Of a stretch of DNA of 64,000 nucleotides, positions 48,229-55,802 are shown in pieces. The notes under the pieces are model-generated. The model made no database searches. It had not been told where the DNA came from and worked only from the letters and a program-made list of their open reading frames with translations. The stretch lies in assembly GCA_031277915.1 (NCBI GenBank), contig JAITLL010000047.1:1-64000 (forward strand), in the 5' to 3' direction. The DNA is from Acinetobacter sp. (GTDB lineage Bacteria > Pseudomonadota > Gammaproteobacteria > Pseudomonadales > Moraxellaceae). Each line of letters begins with the position of its first letter. The stretch's first letter is position 1. The translations under genes and the position numbers were made by a program.

Positions 48229-48924
48229 TTATTGAATCCATGACTCTTCTAATGGAAGTTTTTCAAATCGTTCTGCTGGAAGTAATATGCCTTTACTTGT
48301 TTTTCTATTGTGAAAATAAAAGTCGATATGGTGAGAAATAAGGTCATCAAATTTAAGTTGTTTTTGCCAAATGTATTTTATGAGGTAGACATGATAGCTA
48401 AAAAAATCTTCAAACTTTTTAAAATCATTTGAAGAACGTAAATAGCTTCCCATTTCATCCCAAAATTTTTGATCAGGATTCATATTTGCCATCAATGCGA
48501 CAAGGTTCATTGAATCAACTTCTTGAATTTTTATATGTTGAAAGTCGATATTGATTTCTAAAATCGCATCTTTGGTAGTTTTACCATTTTGATTAAACTC
48601 TTTTGCAATTAATAAGATGGTTGTCATTTCTGAAAAATGGCAAACGTCTTTTAAATTACAATATCTATAGTAGGTATTTTCTAATATCTGATCTAAATTT
48701 CTTTTATGTGATGTCTCTGTCATACATTCAATATAAAAACATTCAGCTATGAGGTAGTCGCCTGCTGAGGCAAAGAAACCAAAAGGAATTTTTCTCAGTT
48801 TTTGATAGTTGTCATCTATTTTTAAGATAATATTTTCCTTTTTATTGCCATAATGTAATACACCTCTTCTATCTGTTGCTAGAATGGCAAAATCATTTAG
48901 ATTAAAAGCTATAACTAAAGACAT
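48229..48924 (-). CDS. unknown protein with proteasome-beta-like (Ntn-hydrolase) N-terminus
   Basis: The 231-residue product begins M-SLVIAFNLNDFAILATDRRG. If Met is removed, Ser is residue 1, Asp 17 and Arg 19, the same spacing as Thr1/Asp17/Arg19 in proteasome beta subunits. GFFASAGDYLIAECF then resembles the proteasome GTMAGG...D...F block at the same distance. A Lys matching Lys33 is not clear (K28 or K34). The remaining 150 residues are Phe/Tyr-rich and unassigned. No signal peptide. It is divergent from the effector cassette. A self-processing or amidase role is speculation, and a non-catalytic fold relative is possible. Confidence 0.6.
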   Translation of the reverse strand: MSLVIAFNLNDFAILATDRRGVLHYGNKKENIILKIDDNYQKLRKIPFGFFASAGDYLIAECFYIECMTETSHKRNLDQILENTYYRYCNLKDVCHFSEMTTILLIAKEFNQNGKTTKDAILEINIDFQHIKIQEVDSMNLVALMANMNPDQKFWDEMGSYLRSSNDFKKFEDFFSYHVYLIKYIWQKQLKFDDLISHHIDFYFHNRKTSKGILLPAERFEKLPLEESWIQ

Positions 48925-49000
48925 AATAAGTACAAATATTTTTTTAATATATAATATAATTTAGCAAAAAATTAAGCACTTGATAAATAGAGAATTTAAA

Positions 49001-49417
49001 ATGGGCGGAAAATTTGTAGTTAGAGCAGGGCAACATAAGTTCGAAAGCGGTGAAAAAATTGTTTCACCTATGAATATATTACCTACTGCACCCAATAATT
49101 ATAGCCATAAAGTAAATTATAAGTTTGAATATACAGATGAAAATGGTCAAAAAATTGATCCACCTGAAAATTTTCATAAACAAGTGTTTGTTATAGAAAC
49201 AGATACTAAGAAGTTACTTGTACAAAGAAATCTTAATAATTCTAATGAGGACACAACACTACGATTTTATACAGCGGAGGCAAAACCATTTAAAGCATTA
49301 TTATTCAATAGTGAAAATATAAGAATGGATAAACCTGATGACATATTTTTTAATGAAGATGAAGTCGATAATACATCATCATTTGATGGTATTTCTGTAA
49401 CTGATAGTGATGAATAA
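49001..49417 (+). CDS. small acidic protein at head of the effector cassette
   Basis: The product from ATG 49001 (138 residues) begins GGKFVVRAGQHKFESGEKI, has a central beta-rich segment with YKFEYTDENGQKIDPPENF and ends in a strongly acidic Asp/Glu/Ser tail. The YTDENG turn recalls the transthyretin-like domains of T6SS spike and effector proteins. It lies 5 bases before the GH19 gene. A loading adaptor or chaperone role for the effector is an inference from position. I do not recognise the family. Confidence 0.65.
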   Translation: MGGKFVVRAGQHKFESGEKIVSPMNILPTAPNNYSHKVNYKFEYTDENGQKIDPPENFHKQVFVIETDTKKLLVQRNLNNSNEDTTLRFYTAEAKPFKALLFNSENIRMDKPDDIFFNEDEVDNTSSFDGISVTDSDE

Positions 49418-49422
49418 ACACA

Positions 49423-50835
49423 ATGGCACTAACTGAATATAAAATTAAAGTTGTTGATGCTAGCAACAAGCCTTTGCTGAACTTTCCTATGGCAACACGC
49501 TATGTTGGTGGGGATAAAAAAAATAATAAATTAACAAGTGATACTGAAGGTATTTTAACTTTTCAATCTGATGGTCGAGCCGTAGAAGTATTTGTGCTAG
49601 CGCCTATTGATAAAAATGGTCAACCAGATATGACCAAATTTAAAGAAGATAGCGACAATGATAATGCCTATTATCAAATTACGACGCTCAATGTGTTGAG
49701 AGAATTACCGTCTATCATTAAGTCACCTTATTTTTTGACTGACTATGGTATAGCAAAGACAAAATTCATATTTTATGAAAATGAACAAGACAAGAAAGTT
49801 TATTCATTACCTCTTACAGTGAAAGTTTCTTATTTAGTTGGTGAAGCTAAAAATTCTCCGCAGTTTATTGAAGTTACTCGAGAAGTAAAAAATGGTGAAT
49901 TAAATATTACGTCTATTTTACATAGTCGAATACAAGTTCACCCATTTAAACCTGATAATACTCCTTTTAAAACACCTCAAGGGTATACACCTCGATCAAC
50001 TACGCCAATAACTTTATCGGTTTACTTTGATATTAAAAGTAATAACTCGACTACTGAACCTGATGAGCCAGATTTATCTGTAAAAGTTCCGGAGGTTGGT
50101 GATATAAAATGCCTGACTTGTGGTAAATCATTGAAAATTGATCTTGATTTTATTATAAAGGTGGCTCCGAAAGCTAAGAAAGATTTTCAACAGGCTTTAC
50201 TAAACTTACCTAAATTCCTTAAGAAATATTCTAGTAATACTTGTAAAGATTTAGTACATATTTTGGCTCAAGGGAAAATTGAGACAGAAGAATTTAAAGC
50301 TTTAATTGAAAGTATGATTTATACCACTCGATCATACACAGGTAAGTCTCTATATAATATGATGAAAACAAATTTCACGAATGCTTTTAAAAGACATGGT
50401 ATGGAAAAGCTTACATTAGAGCAGAGGTACAAATATGTAGAGAAACATTTCTTATCAAATGATCCAGCGATTGCTCAATTCCTTTATTCAGTTCCTGAAT
50501 ATCCAAACAAAAACTATAGAGGACGAGGTCTAATTCATTTAACACACTTTGCAACATATGTTCGTTGTGCTAAAGAGACAGGTTTAGATATAGAAAAAAA
50601 TCCTGAATTATTACAAACTGATTATAATGCTGCTATTGAAAGTGCTACGTGGTTTTGGAAAGATAATAATATCAATAACATTACAAAGAAAGATAATAGT
50701 AAAATTAATGATGAAATACTTACGAATAAAGTAACTGTAGTTGTCAATCCTGGAATGAAAAAGGCAAAAGAAAGGCGAGAGGAAAAGTTAAAAATAGCAA
50801 CAGAATTTATAGCTAAGTATGGAGAGTGTAAGTGA
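49423..50835 (+). CDS. probable T6SS effector with GH19 (lysozyme/chitinase-like) domain
   Basis: The 470-residue protein has an N-terminal transthyretin-like domain (about 1-65; YKIKVVDASNKPLLNFPM), a second beta-rich part, a CLTCGK motif near 230, and a C-terminal GH19-type domain (about 260-450). GH19 features are ILAQGKIETEEF with Glu287 at the catalytic position (family HET/HES), NYRGRGLIHLTHFATY near 365, and the helix AAIESATWFWK. GH19 enzymes cut the glycan of peptidoglycan or chitin. There is no signal peptide, fitting T6SS export. The next gene overlaps it and encodes a secreted SH3-type protein, the usual immunity layout. The window holds no VgrG. Confidence 0.78.
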   Translation: MALTEYKIKVVDASNKPLLNFPMATRYVGGDKKNNKLTSDTEGILTFQSDGRAVEVFVLAPIDKNGQPDMTKFKEDSDNDNAYYQITTLNVLRELPSIIKSPYFLTDYGIAKTKFIFYENEQDKKVYSLPLTVKVSYLVGEAKNSPQFIEVTREVKNGELNITSILHSRIQVHPFKPDNTPFKTPQGYTPRSTTPITLSVYFDIKSNNSTTEPDEPDLSVKVPEVGDIKCLTCGKSLKIDLDFIIKVAPKAKKDFQQALLNLPKFLKKYSSNTCKDLVHILAQGKIETEEFKALIESMIYTTRSYTGKSLYNMMKTNFTNAFKRHGMEKLTLEQRYKYVEKHFLSNDPAIAQFLYSVPEYPNKNYRGRGLIHLTHFATYVRCAKETGLDIEKNPELLQTDYNAAIESATWFWKDNNINNITKKDNSKINDEILTNKVTVVVNPGMKKAKERREEKLKIATEFIAKYGECK

Positions 50836-51545
50836 AAAAATATATATGGATTCTATTTGTATTTTTATCTTTTAATGTATATGCCGATACAAATAAGTGT
50901 ATTAATTTTAAAAAGGATTATAGTCATTATAATGATGAAAATATGTATGATTTAGATGCTTACCTAACTGATTGTCATCAGAAATCTAAAAAAATAGAAA
51001 CTTTTGGATATTTTGGAGATAGCCCTAAAGTAAATTATTACTTTTTTCAAAAAATAGATGGCATTAATCGTTTATTTATTTCTACTTATGTTTTAACAGA
51101 TCAGTATGAAGAAAATCCTAAATACGTATATGAAGATGGTAAGTATAATTTCATGAAAGTATTTGATTGTTATGACTTTACTTGTAAAGCTAATAAAAAG
51201 ATGACTGATTTTTTTGGTGATGGGGCAAATTTAGTCGAAGTTAAAAGCTATAAAACAATGTGGAAATATCCTTATTCAGTTGCTAATGAAGTAAAAAAAG
51301 ACCTAAATTCCAATTTTTTTAAAAACTGGTGGAGTAATCAGTTAAAGTCCGGTGTTGTGAGAAATAAAACTGAAATTTATAAAGAGGCTGGGCTAAACTC
51401 AGAAAAATCTGGTTATCTTATTTCTGGTGACAAATTTAGTATTTCTGGTGTTTACTCTAGATGGTTAAATATTTCTTATGTTAATAAGAATCATAAAACC
51501 ACAACTGGTTGGATTCGTTGTGAAGATACGAATATTTGTAGTTGA
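50832..51545 (+). CDS. probable periplasmic immunity protein with SH3-like C-terminus
   Basis: The 237-residue product (GTG start, 4-base overlap with the GH19 gene) has a signal peptide (about 1-18, ending YA-DT), a Tyr/Asp/Lys-rich middle and a C-terminal SH3b-like segment (about 180-237; EIYKEAGLNSEKSGYLISGD, WLNISYV, TGWIRCEDTNIC). Periplasmic location and tight coupling to a wall hydrolase make it the likely immunity protein for that effector. Cysteines may form disulfides. No enzyme motif was seen. Confidence 0.72.
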   Translation: MKKYIWILFVFLSFNVYADTNKCINFKKDYSHYNDENMYDLDAYLTDCHQKSKKIETFGYFGDSPKVNYYFFQKIDGINRLFISTYVLTDQYEENPKYVYEDGKYNFMKVFDCYDFTCKANKKMTDFFGDGANLVEVKSYKTMWKYPYSVANEVKKDLNSNFFKNWWSNQLKSGVVRNKTEIYKEAGLNSEKSGYLISGDKFSISGVYSRWLNISYVNKNHKTTTGWIRCEDTNICS

Positions 51546-51698
51546 TTTTTAAGAATAATATAAATGGCTTGAAGCTTTTAAAGTGGCTAGGTCTGCTTTA
51601 AAAGCTTATCTTGTGAGTAATAGGTTTACAGTTTTTTATAATTCTAATTGATAGATTATGCTAATTTATTCCATGTTAAATTTTTAAAATATAAAAAG

Positions 51699-52196
51699 AT
51701 GTTAAATATTGAGATTAAAATTTTAAGTATCAACGAGCTTAAAGATTTCAGAACTATCAGGCTTTCCGCTTTAGAAAAATCACCAAAAATGTTTGGATCT
51801 ACCTATACCGCAGAGGTAGATAGACCTTCAATGTTTTTTGAAGCTTGCTTATCAAACTCAACAGTATTTGGTGTGTACCATAAAAATGAAATAATAGGTT
51901 TAGCCACATTAACACAAGAGATTGGAGCAAAATTTTCTCATAAAGCATATTTGTCGAGTGTGTTTATTGAGCCTAGATTTCAAAAAAAAGGTATTGCAAA
52001 TCGTCTACTTAATGCAGTCATTGAATATAGTAAAAAATATGTTGAACAAATTTTACTTACCGTTGCAGAAGACAATAAAGCAGCAATTCACCTTTATAAA
52101 AAACTTGGTTTTCAAATCTATGGACTTGAAGAAAAAGCACTAAAAGATAATGACGAATATATTGATGAAATTTTAATGAAGCTTTTTGTGATCTAA
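51699..52196 (+). CDS. GNAT-family N-acetyltransferase
   Basis: The 165-residue product has the GNAT acetyl-CoA site as SSVFIEPRFQKKGIANRLLN and the later VAEDNKAAIHLYKKLGFQIY, both typical of ribosomal-alanine or small-molecule acetyltransferases. ATG 51699 is preferred to the TTG 17 codons upstream; both have weak ribosome sites. It is A+T-rich like the rest of the cargo and lies just left of the second paaI end, so it probably arrived with the island. Acceptor unknown. Confidence 0.85.
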   Translation: MLNIEIKILSINELKDFRTIRLSALEKSPKMFGSTYTAEVDRPSMFFEACLSNSTVFGVYHKNEIIGLATLTQEIGAKFSHKAYLSSVFIEPRFQKKGIANRLLNAVIEYSKKYVEQILLTVAEDNKAAIHLYKKLGFQIYGLEEKALKDNDEYIDEILMKLFVI

Positions 52197-52263
52197 TTTT
52201 TTACTATTTCGAAAAAACTAATTTCTGACTTTCATTGTAAAAATTTGCATATTACGAAGTGTT

Positions 52264-52337
52264 AATAACAGAGTCGCTTTATTTACATCTACCTGTTACA
52301 GACTCGCGCCGTGATAGGCGTTAGATCCAGAGCAAAA
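52264..52337 (+). pseudogene. paaI: second, diverged copy of the paaI 3' end
   Basis: Bases 52264-52314 encode NNRVALFTSTCYRLAP plus stop, the same peptide as the paaI C-terminus, but with AAC for AAT, TCT for TCG, CTC for CTT, and TGA for TAA. No upstream paaI sequence is attached. Homology continues in the flank (52320-52337). It marks the right end of the inserted segment. Confidence 0.85.
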
Positions 52338-52432
52338 CTTATCAGGTACTTAACTTATAACCAAAATGATTAAGGCATAGGTTAATTCCGTTAAGTGAGT
52401 AGTCCGTACAACCTTTATGAATGCACTTCAGT

Positions 52433-53014
52433 TCAATAAGTAAAAATCTGAGTATTTCTAATTGGTTGATCAACCAAGTTGTATCTAAACTGCTGCATTA
52501 AATCTTTTGAAAGTGGTTGAGCTTGCTGTATCTGCATCATCAAAAGCTGTAAAAATTGTCCATGGCTAAACACAGCCAAATTCTCTTGGACATAATTTTC
52601 AGCCAATACCTTTAACTTCTCATGGAAAGCTTGAACCCGTATATATAGATCTTCAAAAGATTCTGCATCATCGGCATCTTTATGCTGATAATCCATTTTA
52701 TCCCAATAAGCATCTACCCAAACTTTACGGTCATCCATATTGGTATTGGCACACTTACGCTCAGACAAATAGCTAAACTCATGCAAATACTCATCTACTT
52801 CATAAGCGAGATTATATTTTTCCAAGAGTGGGGCAGCAGTTTGATGAGTGCGTAAATATTGAGACACAATCACATGATCAATTTCAGGCAGTTTTGAACA
52901 CAGTGCTTGCGCTTGTTTATGCCCATGTTCACTTAAAGCAATTGAAGCATGCGACAGGGTTTTTCCATTGATATTGGCTTCACTTTCAGCATGTCGGATT
53001 AGAAAAACACTCAT
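52433..53014 (-). CDS. histidine phosphatase family protein
   Basis: The 193-residue protein has the phosphoglycerate-mutase-like catalytic motif FLIRHAESEAN (His8 as phospho-acceptor), LSEHGHKQAQAL, SQYLRTHQTA (the Arg of the phosphate pocket) and the second His in VFSHGQFLQLL. The substrate is unknown; small members act on sugar phosphates or phosphoproteins. It is the first gene right of the island and converges on it. Confidence 0.9.
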   Translation of the reverse strand: MSVFLIRHAESEANINGKTLSHASIALSEHGHKQAQALCSKLPEIDHVIVSQYLRTHQTAAPLLEKYNLAYEVDEYLHEFSYLSERKCANTNMDDRKVWVDAYWDKMDYQHKDADDAESFEDLYIRVQAFHEKLKVLAENYVQENLAVFSHGQFLQLLMMQIQQAQPLSKDLMQQFRYNLVDQPIRNTQIFTY

Positions 53015-53259
53015 ATTAATTCTGTTGAACTCTGATCTCTTTGGATCACTATATCTAAATGATGAAATAATAATCGTACAAATTTAAAGGATAGATAATG
53101 GTAAAACACATTATACAAAGAATAAGTATTTTTTAAAGTTGATTTTATATAGTTAAAAATAGAAATGATTAGAGCGTCAAAGTATGGCGTTAAGTACTGG
53201 AATTATTATTTTTATTAATTAATAATTATACAACTTGCAAATAAAAAATATGAGGAATT

Positions 53260-54048
53260 ATGGCATTAATTGATACTTCTGGCCTAGAACCATTTGCAGA
53301 TCTAATAAAAGAAATTTATGGAGATTTGGCTAAACCTGGCGTACAGAATGTGGGTGTTGCTTTAGGTGCTGTATTAGGGTTAGGCGTAACACTAATGTGG
53401 CCTATTATGTGGGCAAATGCGCGAGCTAAGATAGCTTTAGAAGAAAATCTTGAAGCATATAGAGATCGTATAAAAGACGTCCCTCCTGAGCAAATTTCTA
53501 TAGCTCCTCCAGAGGTTGCAATGCCTATTCTTGAAAAAATTGGTTATGTAACAAATGAAGAGTTAAGAAATCTTTATATTGAGCTTTTAGCGAAAGCTTC
53601 AATTAAAGATTTAAATAACCAAGCGCATCCAAGTTTCGTGAATATTATTAATAATCTATCTCCAGATGAAGCTAAGCTTATACAGCATTTAATTCCTATA
53701 AATAGCATACCTTTTATTAAAATACGTCTTAATCTACCAGATGGTAAAGGTGGTGTAGATATAGAAAGCTTAGTTGTTATAGTGTCTAATTTATCACTAG
53801 ATTTTCCAGAAAACCTCGATGCTTATATTAGTAATTTAGTAGGAGTGGGCCTTTTGCAGGTAAAAGAGGGTACTTATTTGACAGATGAGACTAAGTACCT
53901 TGCCCATATGGAATATTTTGAAAGTAAAAAACCTATTTACGACATTACTTATCGAAATATTGAAAAGGCGAATGAACCTTATGATGTAGAAAAAGGAATG
54001 ATCCAAGTAACTAAATTAGGGCATATGTTTTTTAAAGCAGTATATTAA
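53260..54048 (+). CDS. Abi_alpha (DUF4393)-like protein
   Basis: The 262-residue product has a hydrophobic segment near 30-52 (VALGAVLGLGVTLMWPIMWA), a charged helix with IKDVPPEQI, then the block PPEVAMPILEKIGYVTNEEL, LYIELLAKASIKDL, AHPSFVNIINNLSPDEAKLI. This order (PPEIAGPxLE, EELREMFAxLLA, HPSFVxIIxQLSPDEAxIL) is the signature I associate with DUF4393/Abi_alpha, a family named for abortive infection. Direct antiphage activity is not shown. It stands alone, closed by a strong terminator. Confidence 0.75.
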   Translation: MALIDTSGLEPFADLIKEIYGDLAKPGVQNVGVALGAVLGLGVTLMWPIMWANARAKIALEENLEAYRDRIKDVPPEQISIAPPEVAMPILEKIGYVTNEELRNLYIELLAKASIKDLNNQAHPSFVNIINNLSPDEAKLIQHLIPINSIPFIKIRLNLPDGKGGVDIESLVVIVSNLSLDFPENLDAYISNLVGVGLLQVKEGTYLTDETKYLAHMEYFESKKPIYDITYRNIEKANEPYDVEKGMIQVTKLGHMFFKAVY

Positions 54049-54093
54049 TAATCATTTATAAAATGAATATATTGCCTTATTTTATCCCCCAAT

Positions 54094-54120
54094 AAAACAG
54101 CCTCTCAAGGCTGTTTTTAT
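54094..54120 (+). terminator. Rho-independent terminator of the Abi_alpha-like gene
   Basis: AAAACAGCC (54094-54102) and GGCTGTTTT (54109-54117) pair around TCTCAA, followed by TAT. It lies 46 bases after the stop codon. Confidence 0.85.
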
Positions 54121-54430
54121 TTCTCAACTTAACAATAACCCCTTCATTATTAAGCCTTACTTTCTTAATGATTTAATTTAAAACAAATGTCATTTTGTGT
54201 GCTTGACTGCAAAAGGGTTGGGCACTATTCTTTGCCTGCTGGCCACATTGCCAGCCGGTCGTCGCGGACCGATTACAACAACATCAGAATTATTCCTTTC
54301 TGAGGGATAATTCTGTGTGAGCATCTCCTCGTCTCCTCCCGTAGCGGTAGGACGGGAGAGGGACACCTTCGGGTGTGCTGGTTGTTGTACCAGTCCGCGA
54401 ACCCTCTTCCGTTCTGCCACCCTAATTTTA

Positions 54431-54523
54431 ATGTCTGGCAGAACTCCCAATAAAAAGGAGTTGGCTTTGCACATCCATTATTTCTTGGCTCTCAATGCCA
54501 AAAGCTATAACGACACAGCTTAA
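54431..54523 (+). CDS. possible 30-residue ORF inside the antisense-RNA locus
   Basis: ATG 54431 opens a 30-residue frame (MSGRTPNKKELALHIHYFLA then LNAKSYNDTA). Its first codons lie inside the 3' arm of the GTTCTGCCA/TGGCAGAAC hairpin, so translation could be controlled by RNA structure. In phage P1/P4-type loci a small ORF of this kind is regulated by the antisense RNA. Coding is unproven and no ribosome site is evident. Confidence 0.35.
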   Translation: MSGRTPNKKELALHIHYFLALNAKSYNDTA

Positions 54524-54530
54524 AAATTAA

Positions 54531-54570
54531 AGCAGCTTGAACGTTCAAAGGTGTTCAGGCTTTAAGTCTT
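54531..54570 (+). terminator. terminator of the antisense-RNA locus
   Basis: GCTTGAAC (54535-54542) pairs with GTTCAGGC (54553-54560, one G-U pair), and AAAG/CTTT extends the stem. TTAAGTCTTTTTTA follows. A perfect 12-base palindrome TTGAACGTTCAA (54537-54548) sits inside it. Confidence 0.6.
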
Positions 54571-54712
54571 TTTTATTTAAAACTTAGCAACAACAAAACT
54601 TGAGATGTGCCAAGCACTGTCTTTGCGGCTTTGCTGTGCCTTTTTTTCTCCCAAAAAGGGCACAGGCTTTTTATCTCATTTAGAAACAACAAGAATTTAA
54701 AACGGTAAAACT

Positions 54713-55276
54713 ATGTCACATTTAGAAATCTCTTCCAAAAAACTACATGTCGTTCAAACGGCTATATGCCTATTTACAACAAACGGTTTTCACACCGCGG
54801 GTGTCGACTTGATTGTAAAAGAATCCGAAATAACCAAAGCCACTTTTTATAACTACTTTCACTCAAAAGAAAAGTTCATTGAAATGTGCATCGCTTTTCA
54901 AAAAAGCGTCATTAAAGACGAGGTGTTATCCATTATTTATTCAAATCGTTATTACTCCTCAAGTGACAAACTCAAAGAAATTGTGCGTTTACATGTCTGT
55001 TTTAATAGCTTATATCACTTATTACTCAAAGCCATTTTTGAAATTAGAGTCGTGTATCCGCAAGGCTACAGCATGGCGGTTGAATACCGAAAGTGGCTGC
55101 GCCATGAAATTTTTGATCTGATTTTTAGCGGAGAAATCCGCGAGCCAAAATTCGATGCCCACATGGTGGTAAACCTGATCGATGGTTTACTGCTACAGGT
55201 TTTAGGCTCGAACAGTTTGGAGGAAAGAGATGTGGTGTTGGATTGTTTTCTAAATGGTTGTGGTTTGCGTAAGTAG
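54713..55276 (+). CDS. TetR/AcrR-family regulator
   Basis: The 187-residue protein has a TetR N-terminal HTH (about 8-55; VVQTAICLFTTNGFHTAGVD, ESEITKATFYNYFHSKEKFI) and a helical ligand domain with no recognisable specificity. It starts 140 bases after the C4-like locus on the same strand. No divergent partner exists; the target may be its own gene or genes elsewhere. Confidence 0.9.
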   Translation: MSHLEISSKKLHVVQTAICLFTTNGFHTAGVDLIVKESEITKATFYNYFHSKEKFIEMCIAFQKSVIKDEVLSIIYSNRYYSSSDKLKEIVRLHVCFNSLYHLLLKAIFEIRVVYPQGYSMAVEYRKWLRHEIFDLIFSGEIREPKFDAHMVVNLIDGLLLQVLGSNSLEERDVVLDCFLNGCGLRK

Positions 55277-55448
55277 CCATTGCGACAAGTCGATATGTAA
55301 TGGCGACTTTGGGGTAAAGCGATAGGCACTTACGGTGCCTTGATCGCTGGAGCCAAGTACTGATTAATTATTTACAAAGCCGCGCACATACCTTTACTTT
55401 TACCACTGTTATAGAGAATAAGAAGGTGGTAGGAATTGATGGGGCGGC

Positions 55449-55802
55449 TTAAGGGTTGATCTTGCCACGCTGTGCATCCACAACATAATTGCCATCCACA
55501 CAATTGATTGATAGCAGATTGCCGCTGTCATCAATATAGTTCGCATTCAAAACCGAAGTACATGGGTGTTGTTGCGATCTCAGCGCACTAGCCACTACCG
55601 CTAATATTTCGGGCTGAGTTGCAGCACGCTCGGTGGGCATCTGTGGCATTTCAGCTATTTGATTAGCATTAAAATAAACATTTTGAGCAAAACCGAGTAG
55701 TTGACCAAGTAACGGAGGAGGCAATTCTGGTTGTGTCTGTGCATTAACATTGCTAATCAGCATTGCTGAAACAAACCAAAACAGGCAAATGCGCGATTTC
55801 AT
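55449..55802 (-). CDS. small secreted protein, tandem paralogue B
   Basis: The 117-residue product has a signal peptide (ending VNA-QT), a Pro-rich start, and a C-terminal half with AEMPQMP, a helix EILAVVASALRS, and two cysteines in HPCTSVLNANYIDD and INCVDGNYVVDA that could form a disulfide. Its C-terminal 65 residues align with the gene just upstream (ADMPQFP, NCNSVVDARALDAN, VKCAGGESYQV). The two overlap by 4 bases, so they are one operon and arose by duplication. Function unknown. Confidence 0.8.
   Translation of the reverse strand: MKSRICLFWFVSAMLISNVNAQTQPELPPPLLGQLLGFAQNVYFNANQIAEMPQMPTERAATQPEILAVVASALRSQQHPCTSVLNANYIDDSGNLLSINCVDGNYVVDAQRGKINP

Larger units (their letters stand above)
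54212..54570 (+). ncRNA. C4/CI-like antisense RNA locus
   Basis: This G+C-richer block is densely folded. Hairpins include GCTGGC/GCCAGC (54238-54255), CGGTC/GACCG (54256-54271), GAATTATTCC/GGGATAATTC (54287-54313), CTCCCGT/ACGGGAG, ACACC-TTCG-GGTGT and CTGGT/ACCAG, then GCGAACCC and GTTCTGCCA/TGGCAGAAC. Bases 54262-54282 are complementary to 54381-54400 in two blocks (GTCCGCGA and GTTGTTGTA), as between the target and antisense parts of phage C4/CI immunity RNAs. The family name is from recalled motif style, and no other prophage gene is in the window. The rest of 54121-54712 shows no gene. Confidence 0.5.

Noticed and set aside
48048-52337. phage-type attachment sites flanking the paaI cargo
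   Set aside because: No integrase, recombinase or transposase is present, and the repeats are diverged and extend unevenly into the flank, so att sites are not supported.
54190-54474. 94-codon minus-strand frame across the C4-like locus
   Set aside because: Its residues follow from the structured RNA sequence on the other strand. Related loci do carry small annotated ORFs, but nothing here supports translation.
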